Under the pieces are notes generated by a model. That model was not told the origin of the DNA, searched no databases, and worked only from the letters and a program-made list of their open reading frames with translations. From NCBI GenBank assembly GCA_018703155.1, contig JABJGS010000036.1, positions 1 to 64,000 of the forward strand: a DNA stretch of 64,000 nt, read 5' to 3'. Source of the DNA: Francisellaceae bacterium (GTDB taxonomy: Bacteria; Pseudomonadota; Gammaproteobacteria; UBA6186; Azoamicaceae). Positions 18,074 through 27,974 of this stretch are shown piece by piece. A program made the translations under genes and the position numbers. Each line of letters begins with the position of its first letter. Positions within the stretch are counted from its first letter, which is position 1.

Positions 18074-19272
18074 GGCAGGCCTCTATTAGCTATCGCAACC
18101 AAAATACCCAATGTTAATTTAGCTCGTTCAGTCAAACTTGATACCATTAAATATTCCTTATCACTGTGTATGCAGCCACCTTTAACACCTAAAGTGTCAA
18201 TATTAACCAACCCTGCACTAGCTAAATTATTACCATCACAACAGCCTCCTGTTGCTTGCCAACTAATTTTTTCTCCTATTTCAGCTCCAACCTCTCTAAC
18301 AAAATTATATAGCTGCTCATGCTTGGCATCAAAAGTTTTTGGCAATCTGGTAAACTTGCCATGTAAAGTAAATGTTACACCATCGATCTCTTCACTAACA
18401 ATGTTATCCAATCGATCTTTTAACCACAATTGGTCACTGGTCTCCTCAAGGCGGACATCTAAAAAGCAAGTACAAGTATCAGCAACTACATTTACAGCAC
18501 TGCCACCCTTTATAACCCCTGCATTTATGGTTAATCCTTGTCGTTGATTATTTAAAGAACCTATTTTGCCAATTAGCTTTGCCATTGCATAAATAGCACT
18601 TTTACCACTAGCAAAATCACGCCCCGCATGAGCAGCTAAACCTTTGGCAACTATAGTAAATTTACCACTTCCCTTCCTAGCCCCAGCTAAAGTACCACTA
18701 TCATTTATTGCTGGCTCATACACCAATCCAAGATCATGTTTTCTTGCAAACTGATCAATATATTTTGCCGATCCAGGAGAACCAATCTCTTCATCAGGAG
18801 TTAAAAGTACTTGCCAACCAATTTTTTCTGCTAATGGATGCCTCTCAAAATGTTTTAATGCCCAAAGCATTACGGCAATACCTCCTTTCATATCTGTAAC
18901 CCCTGGGCCACACAATTTATTTGGCTCAAGCTCAATTACATTCTGAAAATTTGAATTCAGAGGAAAAACTGTATCCATATGTCCAACAAAAAGTATTGTT
19001 AACGGTGCATCTAGTCTTTTAGTGAATGATAAAACAGGGCCTAATGGAGAGTTAATTACCTCGCCATCTAAACTAATAATACTCGCGTCCTCACATGTTA
19101 ATCGCTCTAGCTTGGCATCAAGTAAAGCAAAGTCTTTTTCCATCATGTCAGCAACATTTTGTACTCCATCAGAATTATATGAGCCAGAATTAATATTAGC
19201 CCATTCAATCGTGGTAGCACGCATATCTGCAAGCTCATCATCTACTGCGTTTAATTCGTTCTCTGTTAACAA
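18067..19272 (-). CDS. M20-family metallohydrolase (carboxypeptidase G2 / DapE-like)
   Basis: 401-residue di-zinc amidohydrolase. Metal-site motifs: GHMDTVFP (first His and catalytic Asp), GPGVTDMKGG (bridging Asp), TPDEEIGSPGS (catalytic Glu-Glu), LVYEPA (Glu ligand) and a late His in GGCIHSDKEYL. A lid/dimerisation domain lies at about 205-320. No signal peptide, so cytosolic, unlike secreted CPG2. Starts at a TTG with GGAGG five bases upstream. First gene of the fpr-astA-astD operon. Since M20 includes the N-succinyl hydrolase DapE, it may supply the desuccinylase step (AstE role); that is inference. Confidence 0.85.
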   Translation of the reverse strand: MLTENELNAVDDELADMRATTIEWANINSGSYNSDGVQNVADMMEKDFALLDAKLERLTCEDASIISLDGEVINSPLGPVLSFTKRLDAPLTILFVGHMDTVFPLNSNFQNVIELEPNKLCGPGVTDMKGGIAVMLWALKHFERHPLAEKIGWQVLLTPDEEIGSPGSAKYIDQFARKHDLGLVYEPAINDSGTLAGARKGSGKFTIVAKGLAAHAGRDFASGKSAIYAMAKLIGKIGSLNNQRQGLTINAGVIKGGSAVNVVADTCTCFLDVRLEETSDQLWLKDRLDNIVSEEIDGVTFTLHGKFTRLPKTFDAKHEQLYNFVREVGAEIGEKISWQATGGCCDGNNLASAGLVNIDTLGVKGGCIHSDKEYLMVSSLTERAKLTLGILVAIANRGLPW

Positions 19273-19311
19273 GGTAGCCTCCTAACAACCAAAAACTATT
19301 GGCACTGTCCC

Positions 19312-21369
19312 TCAAAGTACATTAGTTACACCGTCTTGTACAAGCCAACGGTGGACAATATGTTTTACAAGATCTGGGTCACTCTTACTAACTAGATCAG
19401 CCAGGTTGCGCACCTCAGGCAATAGATCTATATCTACGCTTAAATCAGCCACCTTGAAGTCAGGCATCCCTGTTTGCTTGGTACCAAATAATTCCCCAGG
19501 ACCTCGCAATTCCAGGTCAAATTCAGCTATTTTAAAACCATCTTGATGTTTGCGCATAATATCTAATCGCAATCTGGCATTTTCACTTAACGGATCTTGA
19601 TATAATAAAATACAATAACTCTCATCATAACCTCTACCAACTCTTCCTCGTAATTGATGTAACTGTGACAGTCCCATACGCTCAGGGTTTTCGATGACCA
19701 TTAATGTTGCATTTGGAACATCAACCCCAACTTCAATTACTGTAGTAGCACATAGAATATCAAGTTCTTTATTTTTGAATTTATTCATTATATTTTCTTT
19801 TTTATCATTATCAATTTTACCATGTAGTAGCGCTACAGATAATGGTGATAATTTTTGCTCTAATTCCTTTACTACTATTTCTACTGCTTGCCCGGTCAAC
19901 ACTTCCGATTCATCAATAAAAGGACAGACCCAATAGATTTGTTGACCTTTATTACAGAGCTCTTTTACTTTGTTAATCACCTCATCACGACGTGTATTAG
20001 ATAACGCAATAGTTTTAATGGCTTTTCTAGTTGGCGGCACTTCATCAATGGTAGAACAATCCAAATCTGCATAAAATATTAAGGCCAATGTTCTTGGTAT
20101 CGGAGTAGCTGTCATTACTAAAAGGTGTGGCACTCGCTCATTATAACTACCTTTGCTTAATAAGCGCTCTCTTTGCTCAACTCCAAATTTATGTTGTTCA
20201 TCCACTATGACTAAAGATAATTTATTAAAGATTACTTTATCTTGAAACAAAGCATGCGTGCCAATAATAATGTCAAACATCCCCATTGCAATATTTTCAA
20301 GCATATCTTTTTGTTGCTTAGCATTAAGGCTACCAGTATATAACGCTACTTTAATGTTGAATTTTTTAGCCCAATTACTAAAGTTCTCATAATGCTGTAT
20401 TGACAAAATTTCTGTTGGCGCCATAACTGCCACCTGTGTTGCACAATCTACTGCCATTAATGCTGCAAACATAGCTACTACTGTTTTGCCAGACCCAACA
20501 TCACCTTGAACTAAGCGCATCATAGGCTGCGACTGCTTGATATCGTTAAATATTTCACCTATTACTTTTTGCTGCGCATTAGTTAAAGTAAAAGGCAACA
20601 TATCTATAAATTGTGTTTTCATCGTGTTATTTATCGGAATTTCAATACCTTGTTTTTTGTTAGCAAAACTCTTCACTGACCTATGAGCTAAATGATGCGC
20701 TAACATTTCTTCTAATGCCAAACGTTTTTTATACTTTGTTAAATCCATACCAGCATCAGGAAAATGCAATTTCATAATTGCCTGTTGATACGTTACTTTT
20801 GTTTTAGCAAAAATATTGTCTATTTTTGTATTATTTTCTTGCTCTTGGTAGCCATCAATAGCCTGCCGTATTAATTTTATAATTGTTTTTTGATTTAACC
20901 CTGCTGTTGTACCATATACAGGAGTGAGACTAGTATCCACAGCTAAAGTGCTAGACTCTGTATAGATAATATATTCTGGGTGAGCCATATACTTGCTGCT
21001 TCCATAATATTGTATTTTCCCAAAACACCTGATTTTGCTGCCCATAACAAATCGTTTATCTTGGTAGGGATAATACTTAAACCATCTTATCGTAATACTA
21101 CCTGTATCATCCTCAATTTCAACTGTCATTGAAGGGCGAGGCTTACCAGTTATTTTCACATAGAGGATCCTGCCATCTATTAAGGCATGATCTTCTAGTA
21201 TTAACTGGCTAATTGGCACTATTTTTGTTTTATCTAAGTAACGCCTGGGAAAGTGCATAGTTAAATCAGCAATACTTAAAATACGTAAAGATTTAAGCTT
21301 TTCTATTAGCTTGGGTCCAACACCTTTTAAAGATAAAAGATTACTTTTTTCCATATTTCTTGACACCAC
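19312..21369 (-). CDS. recG: ATP-dependent DNA helicase RecG
   Basis: Superfamily 2 helicase that regresses stalled replication forks and migrates Holliday junctions. The OB-fold wedge domain is in the first ~180 residues, followed by Walker A GDVGSGKTVVA, the DEQH box VIVDEQHKFGVEQR, motif III TATPIPRT, and motifs V-VI LRGRVGRGYDESYC. Length of 685 is normal. The open frame begins with GTG at 21369; MEKSNLLSLKG (ATG at 21354) is an equally plausible start. Reads away from the TPP riboswitch. Confidence 0.95.
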   Translation of the reverse strand: MVSRNMEKSNLLSLKGVGPKLIEKLKSLRILSIADLTMHFPRRYLDKTKIVPISQLILEDHALIDGRILYVKITGKPRPSMTVEIEDDTGSITIRWFKYYPYQDKRFVMGSKIRCFGKIQYYGSSKYMAHPEYIIYTESSTLAVDTSLTPVYGTTAGLNQKTIIKLIRQAIDGYQEQENNTKIDNIFAKTKVTYQQAIMKLHFPDAGMDLTKYKKRLALEEMLAHHLAHRSVKSFANKKQGIEIPINNTMKTQFIDMLPFTLTNAQQKVIGEIFNDIKQSQPMMRLVQGDVGSGKTVVAMFAALMAVDCATQVAVMAPTEILSIQHYENFSNWAKKFNIKVALYTGSLNAKQQKDMLENIAMGMFDIIIGTHALFQDKVIFNKLSLVIVDEQHKFGVEQRERLLSKGSYNERVPHLLVMTATPIPRTLALIFYADLDCSTIDEVPPTRKAIKTIALSNTRRDEVINKVKELCNKGQQIYWVCPFIDESEVLTGQAVEIVVKELEQKLSPLSVALLHGKIDNDKKENIMNKFKNKELDILCATTVIEVGVDVPNATLMVIENPERMGLSQLHQLRGRVGRGYDESYCILLYQDPLSENARLRLDIMRKHQDGFKIAEFDLELRGPGELFGTKQTGMPDFKVADLSVDIDLLPEVRNLADLVSKSDPDLVKHIVHRWLVQDGVTNVL

Positions 21370-21396
21370 TATAACAATAGCATTAGCATACCTATC

Positions 21397-21475
21397 TGGC
21401 AGGGGTGCCCCTCATATTGTGGGCTGAGATTATACCCTAATTACCTGATCTGGATCATACCAGCGTAGGAAGCAT
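21397..21475 (+). promoter_or_regulatory. TPP (THI-box) riboswitch
   Basis: Contains all the conserved pieces of the thiamine pyrophosphate aptamer in order: GGGGTGCCC at 21402-21410, GGCTGAGAT followed by ACCC at 21422-21437, ACCTGATCTGGATCATACCAG, and the closing GTAGGAAGCA at 21465-21474. The AGGAAG of the last block is also the Shine-Dalgarno for the ATG at 21479. This points to translational control: TPP binding would hide the ribosome-binding site. Confidence 0.95.
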
Positions 21476-21478
21476 ATT

Positions 21479-22923
21479 ATGAATTCTGATAATAACATAT
21501 CTTTACTTGGTCATCTATCCCACCTAGATTACACTGTCGTGATTATATCTATTCTTATTACTATCAGTAGTTCCTGCTTAGCTTGTAATAAAAAAAAGTA
21601 GACTCTTTCAAATTAGAGTATTTGGTTATGGGTAGATCATTAACATTACCCTTTTTTATTGCAACCTTAGTATCTACTTGGTACGGCGGCATTCTTGGCG
21701 TTACCCAGATATCCTATCAACATGGAATTTTTAATTTTTTTACCCAAGGTGTATGTTGGTATATATCATACCTGTTATTCATCGTCCTTATGATAAAAAA
21801 AATAAGGAAAGGTTTGCCAATATCTTTAGTAGATATAGTGAAAAAAAATTTAGATCAACGCTCGGCATGTGTCGCAGCTATTTTTATTTTCTTTAAAACC
21901 TTACCCATTACCTATGCAATTAGCTTAGGAATAGTCATAAAGATGTTTTTCAACTTAGAACTAGAGTTTTGTATAGCCATTGGAGCAATATTTGTTGCTG
22001 GATACTCATTTTGGGGTGGCTTTCGTGCCGTTGTATATTCAGATGTAATTCAATTTGTCTTTATGTATTTAGGAATATTTTCTTTAGTCGTTTGTTCTGT
22101 ATGTAAATTTGGCGGCCTTGAATTCCTTCAAGCTAATCTACCAGCATCACATTTTAAAATAACTGGAGATTTTAATATTAGTGACACCTTTCTATGGTTT
22201 TTTATTGCCTGCTCGGTAACTTTCATTAACCCAGCATTTTATCAGCGAGTATTGGCTGCAAAAAGTGATAGAACTGCTATTTATGGCATAGCTATATCTA
22301 TCTTTATTTGGTGTGGATTTGATATTTGTACAACTATGTGTGGATTATATGCTAGAGCAGTCATTGGTCCAAATAAACCTCAGGAAGCATTTTTGTTATA
22401 TGCAATGAACACACTTCCTGATGGATTTAAAGGATTACTGCTAGCTAGCATTCTCGCCACCATTTTATCCACCTATGATTCATTTCTAATTATTGCACGC
22501 AGTATTATAATGTTTGATATTCCTAAATTAAATAAATTAACATTAACAACACGCCAACTAATATCTCTTATTATTACCCTGGCTATTTTAGTCAGCATCG
22601 CCTGTCTGTTTAAAGGTAATATTTTATTAGTTTGGAAGTTTTTCAAAAGTTATTTTTCTGCATGCATTTTACTCCCTGTGCTTTTTGCAATTCTCTTACC
22701 TCAATACATCAATGATGTATCCTTTATTAGCACATGTATTATTAGCTGTATTTGCATGGGAGCTTGGGATTACCTAGCTTTAGATAAATTCCTCGGCTCT
22801 TACTATATAGGCACAATAATTAGTATTTTCAGCATAATTATTCACTACATAATGAATTCATCTCAAAAAAACAGTAAATATATACATCAACCCAAGTATC
22901 TAGCCAAGTATCTAGCCAACTAA
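21479..22923 (+). CDS. Sodium/solute symporter, putative thiamine(-precursor) transporter, frame-split
   Basis: SSS-family transporter. The ATG at 21479 sits 6 bases after the riboswitch Shine-Dalgarno and opens a frame encoding the first helix (HLDYTVVIISILITISS) that stops at 21599 after AAT AAA AAA AAG TAG. The rest, KVDSFKLEYLVMGRSLTLPF onward with about 11 more helices, is in the -1 frame up to 22923. The two frames meet at an A8 run (21590-21597), in zero frame A AAA AAG, the strongest known bacterial -1 slippery heptamer. A -1 slip restores a full-length SSS protein. TPP control suggests thiamine or HMP import, like the ThiV group. Whether the gene is functional depends on slippage. 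The last codons contain a 12-base tandem duplication. Confidence 0.75.
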
Positions 22924-22934
22924 GTTGCAATAGT

Positions 22935-22959
22935 GTGTATATTTTGTTAAAATATGCAC
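22935..22959 (+). terminator. Hairpin after the symporter gene
   Basis: GTGTATATTTT, loop GTT, AAAATATGCAC: an 11-bp stem with one T-G pair, starting 12 bases after the stop codon. No run of T follows, so termination may be partial and the next genes (AspA-like, MFS) may share the riboswitch-led transcript. Confidence 0.4.
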
Positions 22960-22981
22960 ATCGTATTCTGATAATATACTT

Positions 22982-24001
22982 ATGCAAAATATAAAACTTA
23001 ACTTTTGTGATGCCATCATACACCCTGGAGAGTCTGTCAATCTTGCACTTCCTCTTCCGGAGCAATATTCATGCTCCCCACTGTACATGCCTATTAAAGT
23101 TATGCATGGAAAAAAGAAAGGGCCCTGTATTGTTATTTTCTCCACCATAAATGGTGATGAGCTAAATGGCTTGGAAATTGCAAATCGCATCATGAAAATA
23201 TTAGATCCTGGTGAAATACAGGGCACAGTAATTGCTATACCGGTATTAAACGTATATGGACTTACACATTTCCCATCGAGACTCCCCACTGGAAACAGCT
23301 TATCTAACTGCTTTCCTGGTAGCGAACAGGGCTCTTTTGGTGAACGCATGGCCTACCTTTTTACTAATGAAATTTTAAAAAAGGCTGACTACTGCATCGA
23401 ATTGCAAACTGGCGAACTTAACCATAATATTTTACCACAAATTTACTGCAACTTTGAAAATGCCATGGCAAAAAAACTTGCCAGAGCATTTAAAACACCA
23501 GTAGTAACCAATGTAAATCTTAAAAGTAACAAGCTAAGACAAACCACGGAAGAACTGCAAATACCTTTGTTAGTGTATCAGGCTGGTGAAGCAATGCGAT
23601 TTGATGAAAATGCTATAACTTTAGGTGTTAATGGGGTATTAAATGTCTTACGCTCGATTAACATATTACCCAACACCCCAACCACTGAGTTTAAGCCCAT
23701 ATTTTCCCGTGATGAAGAATGGATAATTGCACATAAAGGTGGCGTTCTACATCCAAATGTCTCCCTTGGTCAAACTATTAAAAAGAATGACTTAATTGGC
23801 ACAATATCTGATCCTTTTGGGGCTGACTTTGTTGAATCTATTAAATCGTTGCAAGATGGGGTAGTTGTAGGCATCAATACCACACCTCTAGTACATGAAG
23901 GGCTGAAAATCTTCAAAATCGCCTCATTCCTCGATGATGATAAAGCTGAAAATATCATTGAAGAATGGGATAAAAAACAACCCGATAGTTATATCAATTA
24001 A
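22982..24001 (+). CDS. Succinylglutamate desuccinylase/aspartoacylase-family protein lacking zinc ligands
   Basis: 339 residues aligning by motif with the AstE/AspA branch of M14 zinc carboxypeptidases. The usual first zinc motif H-G-D-E-x-N-G reads N57-G-D-E60-L-N-G, and the D-L-H-T motif that gives the third ligand reads E-L-Q142-T. The D-L-N-R-x-F-P-G substrate motif reads SLSNCFPG. Two of three zinc ligands and the Arg are therefore replaced, while surrounding sequence (GTVIAIPVLNVYG, FPGSEQGSFGERMA) is well kept. The C-terminal half has the typical beta barrel with a biotinyl-like fold (WIIAHKGGVLHP...). Probably not a zinc hydrolase; perhaps a binding or regulatory protein. The MFS gene follows after 3 bases. 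Confidence 0.75.
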   Translation: MQNIKLNFCDAIIHPGESVNLALPLPEQYSCSPLYMPIKVMHGKKKGPCIVIFSTINGDELNGLEIANRIMKILDPGEIQGTVIAIPVLNVYGLTHFPSRLPTGNSLSNCFPGSEQGSFGERMAYLFTNEILKKADYCIELQTGELNHNILPQIYCNFENAMAKKLARAFKTPVVTNVNLKSNKLRQTTEELQIPLLVYQAGEAMRFDENAITLGVNGVLNVLRSINILPNTPTTEFKPIFSRDEEWIIAHKGGVLHPNVSLGQTIKKNDLIGTISDPFGADFVESIKSLQDGVVVGINTTPLVHEGLKIFKIASFLDDDKAENIIEEWDKKQPDSYIN

Positions 24002-24004
24002 ATA

Positions 24005-25282
24005 ATGCATAAAGACAACCAATTTACAGTTATTGGCATCATCATCTGGCTCATTTGTGCCGTTTTTTTCCTTTATGAATTTTTATTACGCACAGTTATA
24101 GGCACGTTTCAAAGCCCCATAATGTACGATTTCAATATAGACTCTTTCAAATATTCCATATTGAGTACATCAGCATACCTTGGCATCTACGGACTAATGC
24201 AAATACCTGTTGGCCTAATTATCGATTCAATTGGCTTAAAGAAATCTATTTTACTAGGATGTGGCATCTGTGCTATTTCAGCCATTGGCTTCTCCCTAAC
24301 TTATACATATTATACCGCGGTACCCTTACGAATGCTTATGGGTCTTGGTTCTTCATTTGGCTTTGTATGCTTAATAGTTGCAGTCTATGACTGGTTTCCA
24401 CGAAAATATACTGCTCTATTCATCGGGCTATCTCAATTCATTGGAACTATGGGACCCATGCTAGCAGCAGGACCATTAAACTCCATGGCTGAAAATGCCA
24501 CTACTAGCTGGCGAGAAGTTTTTTTCCATTTAGGTATCTGGGGACTGATATTCCTTTTACCAATTTTTTTAATTGTTCGAAATAATAATTTAAAAACTAG
24601 CAACTATATTGTTATTAGGAAACGAGAAAAAGCAAATATACTACTAAGTAACATTTTTTTTAATAAAACACCCTGGATTATTGCCATATATTCTGCTTGT
24701 GTTTATTTTGCTATAGAGTATCTATCTGAAAATGAAGCAAAAAATTACATTACTCTAAAAGGTTTCAGCTCAAGCTTTGCCTCATATATGATTACTGTTT
24801 CTTGGATTGGCTATGCTATTGGATGCCCTTTGCTTGGTTTTTTATCTGATTACTTTAAAAGAAGAAAAACCCTTATGGTCGTAGCATCCTTTTTCTTGGT
24901 GATTGCACTCACTGCTATATATTTATCTACTTCCGAAACTTGTATTGTTATTGCATTTTTCCTTCTGGGAATAGGAGCTAGTGGCCAATCTATTGGTTTT
25001 GCATTTATTGCTGAGCATTTTAAAAAACGATACCTAGCCATAGCGATTAGTTTAAATAATGCCATGATTATGGCCTTAAGCTCAGTTAATGCGCCGCTTA
25101 TTGGCTTAGCTCTAGATCACTTTAAACAAGATCTTGATATACAGTTGTCTGATTATAGTATTGTTTTTGGTATTCTTATTGCTGTTGCAATAATATCACT
25201 ACTTATTTCCATGCTTGGAATTAAAGAAAATTTCTGTAAATCTAAAGTTGAAATGACCTTTCTTTCTACAGAAAAGAATTAA
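24005..25282 (+). CDS. MFS transporter
   Basis: 425 residues, 12 hydrophobic helices. An MFS loop 2-3 signature-like segment lies near residue 70 (GLIIDSIGLKKS) and its counterpart near 285 (GFLSDYFKRRKT). The opening ALFFLYEFLLRTVIG-type helix resembles the phagosomal nutrient transporters of Legionella and Francisella (Pht group), a comparison from memory. Its start is 3 bases after the AspA-like gene, so the two are almost certainly co-translated and may handle the same N-acyl amino acid or vitamin-related solute. Confidence 0.85.
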   Translation: MHKDNQFTVIGIIIWLICAVFFLYEFLLRTVIGTFQSPIMYDFNIDSFKYSILSTSAYLGIYGLMQIPVGLIIDSIGLKKSILLGCGICAISAIGFSLTYTYYTAVPLRMLMGLGSSFGFVCLIVAVYDWFPRKYTALFIGLSQFIGTMGPMLAAGPLNSMAENATTSWREVFFHLGIWGLIFLLPIFLIVRNNNLKTSNYIVIRKREKANILLSNIFFNKTPWIIAIYSACVYFAIEYLSENEAKNYITLKGFSSSFASYMITVSWIGYAIGCPLLGFLSDYFKRRKTLMVVASFFLVIALTAIYLSTSETCIVIAFFLLGIGASGQSIGFAFIAEHFKKRYLAIAISLNNAMIMALSSVNAPLIGLALDHFKQDLDIQLSDYSIVFGILIAVAIISLLISMLGIKENFCKSKVEMTFLSTEKN

Positions 25283-25284
25283 TT

Positions 25285-25821
25285 TTATTTATATATTTCA
25301 ATATGAGAAATTAATTTTTCCGCGAATTGACCTAATTTTTTGCTATCATTTTCATCTGTAAGAATACCTTGCTTGTTAAACTTAGAATATCCTTTTGAAA
25401 TCATTACTTCTGGCTGATTTAACAACTTCCAATCAAAATATACACCTATTTGACGAAGATGACTCTGTGCTCTGACCGTACCCAGACCTCCAGCGCTAAC
25501 TCCCAGTATTGCACAAGCCTTAGAATTAAGAGGTTTGGATTCAACGCGCGACAACCAATCAATTGCATTTTTCAGCGGTGATGATATGGTAAAATTAAAC
25601 TCTGGCGTTGCAAAGACTAATGCCTCCGCAGACAATATCCTTTCAGCAACATCAATTACTGAGCCTGGGAAATCATCTTCTAAATCCATGCTATATACTG
25701 GGAATTTCGATATATCCAAAATTTCAAAATCATGATCTACAAGATGCATTTTTAAATTTTCTAATAACATTAAATTAAATGAGAGCTTCCTCAAGGAGCC
25801 ACAAATTGCCACTATTCTCAT
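25285..25821 (-). CDS. NADPH-dependent FMN reductase family protein
   Basis: Flavodoxin-like fold of about 178 residues. FMN-phosphate loop CGSLRKLSFN near the N-terminus, TPEFNFTISSPLKNAIDWLSR in the middle (typical of the SsuE/ChrR group), and GVSAGGLGTVRAQSHLR. Start taken as ATG 25821 (MRIVAICGS), which has GGAGT six bases upstream; the open frame extends four codons further. Physiological role is likely quinone or flavin reduction; the substrate is not determined. Ends three bases from the convergent MFS gene and follows spoT closely. Confidence 0.85.
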   Translation of the reverse strand: MRIVAICGSLRKLSFNLMLLENLKMHLVDHDFEILDISKFPVYSMDLEDDFPGSVIDVAERILSAEALVFATPEFNFTISSPLKNAIDWLSRVESKPLNSKACAILGVSAGGLGTVRAQSHLRQIGVYFDWKLLNQPEVMISKGYSKFNKQGILTDENDSKKLGQFAEKLISHIEIYK

Positions 25822-25835
25822 GTATAACTCCAAAT

Positions 25836-27950
25836 TTATCTTGCTCTTGATACCCTGGTCACTAAAGAAATTGAGCGCACGCGCCTAAATGCTCTAGCCA
25901 AGTGTTTTCGATCGAAAACGGTAATTAAGAATATTAAAGTATTATGGTGTGGATCACGCTCATCAACATAAACATTTTCGATGTTCGCATCACAATCAGA
26001 CAGTGCATTTGCTATGGTAGCTAATACGCCCTTCTTATTTAAGACATCAACTCTCAACTCTACTAAAAATTCACCATCAACAGTATCAGCCCATTGCACA
26101 AATACATATTTTTCTGGATTTCTTCGTACTTCACCAACATTACGACAATTTTCTCGGTGAATAACCATTCCTCGACCAGAGCTTAAAAAGCCTAAAATGC
26201 TATCTCCAGGTATTGGCCTACAACATTTTGCATATGAAACAACCATTCCTTCAGTGCCTCTAATTGCCAAAGGATTAATCGACAAATTATCACCAAATTC
26301 TTGCTTATCAGCAGATAGTCTTCTTGCAACAATTGGGGCCATTTGATTACCCAGGCCTATCTCTTCATACATTTTATCCATATCGCTAATGCCAAGCTCA
26401 GTTAACAATTCTTCAATTTTTTCATCTTTAATATCAGAAAACTCTAAGGACAGTGCTGCTAATGCCCGCTCAATCAATCTTTTACCTAAAGTCATTGACT
26501 CGTCTTTTTGCCTAGTCTTTAACCAATGCCTTATATTACTTCTCGCCTTACCAGTTACAACAAAACTCAACCAAGCAGGATTAGGATGCGCCCCATCTGC
26601 AGTAATAATTTCAATAGTCTGGCCACTAGATAATCTGCTACTTAAAGGAACCAGCCTTCTATCAATTTTAACAGCTATACATGAATTACCAACATCAGTA
26701 TGTACTGCATACGCAAAATCTACTGCAGATGCTCCACTAGGCAAAGATAGAATATCTCCAGATGGAGTGAAAACATAAACTTCATCTGGATATAAATCTA
26801 CTTTTACTTGCTCAATAAACTCTAATGAGTTTCCAGTATTTTGCTGTATCTCTAATAGTCCCTTTAACCATTCTCTGGCTCGAGAGGCGGCATCATTACT
26901 TCCACTTTCATTCTTATCTTTATATAACCAATGTGCAGCAATACCTTTTTCTGCCATTTGTTCCATTTCATGAGTCCGGATCTGGATTTCGATTGGTATA
27001 CCATGTGGACCAAGCAAGACTGTATGTAATGATTGATAACCATTAGCTTTAGGTACCGCAACATAATCCTTGAAGCGTCCATGTACAGGTTTATAAAAAT
27101 TATGTACTACTCCTAAAATTCTGTAACAAGTATCAACATCTGGAACAATGATACGTAATGCATAAACATCCATTACTTCATATAAAGATAAATCTTTGCT
27201 GCGCATTTTTTTATATAAACTATATAAATGTTTTTCTCGCCCATAAAGCTCTTGTACATCAACACTCTCTTGCGCAATACAACGATTTAAGGCTTTCTCA
27301 ATATTTGTGACAAGCTCTTTACGGTTACCTCGAGCTTTACGTACAGCATCTTGGAGAACTTTATATCTCACGGGATAAAGGTACCGAAAGCCTAAGTCTT
27401 CAAATTCTACCTTTATATTATTCATACCTAAACTATTAGCAATCGGAGCATAAACCTCTAATGTCTCTAGTGCTATTCGTCTTTGTTTTTCCCTAGATAG
27501 GGCTTCTAAGGTGCGCATGTTATGCAATCGGTCAGCCAATTTAACTAGAATGACTCTAATATCTTTGGCCATAGCTAGCATCATTTTTCGTAAATTTTCA
27601 GCCTGGGCTTCGGCTTTGCTTTCAAATTTAATCTGGGCTAATTTACTAACGCCATCGACTAATTCTGCAACCTTTTCTCCAAAATGCTCGGCAATATCCA
27701 ACTTCGTGTACTTGGTATCTTCAATAACATCATGGAGTACTGCAGCAAGAATACTCTGCAAATCCATGCTCATCTCTGCAAGTATTATGGCTACTGATAG
27801 TGGGTGGGTTACATATGGCTCGCCGGTGGAGCGCGTCTGATGTTCATGGGCTACGGTGGCAAATTCACAAGCTCGACGAACAATTTCTAAATGTTCGACT
27901 GACATGTACGTCTCTAGCGTACTGGTTAACTCGTTAAATTCCTTCACCAA
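25836..27950 (-). CDS. spoT: Bifunctional (p)ppGpp synthetase/hydrolase SpoT
   Basis: 704-residue RelA/SpoT homologue. HD hydrolase domain intact (YVTHPLSVAII, HDVIEDT, RLHNMRTL), then the synthetase domain with RVKDY-type RFKDYVAVPKANGYQSLHT, a TGS domain (VYVFTPSGDILSLPSGAS), a helical/zinc-finger region with CCRPIPGD, and a C-terminal ACT domain. The intact HD motif argues for hydrolase activity, hence SpoT rather than RelA. Start is TTG 27950 or GTG 27947; the GTG has GGAG at five bases. It is the third gene of gmk-rpoZ-spoT, a classic gammaproteobacterial operon. Confidence 0.95.
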   Translation of the reverse strand: MVKEFNELTSTLETYMSVEHLEIVRRACEFATVAHEHQTRSTGEPYVTHPLSVAIILAEMSMDLQSILAAVLHDVIEDTKYTKLDIAEHFGEKVAELVDGVSKLAQIKFESKAEAQAENLRKMMLAMAKDIRVILVKLADRLHNMRTLEALSREKQRRIALETLEVYAPIANSLGMNNIKVEFEDLGFRYLYPVRYKVLQDAVRKARGNRKELVTNIEKALNRCIAQESVDVQELYGREKHLYSLYKKMRSKDLSLYEVMDVYALRIIVPDVDTCYRILGVVHNFYKPVHGRFKDYVAVPKANGYQSLHTVLLGPHGIPIEIQIRTHEMEQMAEKGIAAHWLYKDKNESGSNDAASRAREWLKGLLEIQQNTGNSLEFIEQVKVDLYPDEVYVFTPSGDILSLPSGASAVDFAYAVHTDVGNSCIAVKIDRRLVPLSSRLSSGQTIEIITADGAHPNPAWLSFVVTGKARSNIRHWLKTRQKDESMTLGKRLIERALAALSLEFSDIKDEKIEELLTELGISDMDKMYEEIGLGNQMAPIVARRLSADKQEFGDNLSINPLAIRGTEGMVVSYAKCCRPIPGDSILGFLSSGRGMVIHRENCRNVGEVRRNPEKYVFVQWADTVDGEFLVELRVDVLNKKGVLATIANALSDCDANIENVYVDERDPHHNTLIFLITVFDRKHLARAFRRVRSISLVTRVSRAR

Positions 27951-27974
27951 CTCTCCATAGCCGGGTCATAAACT

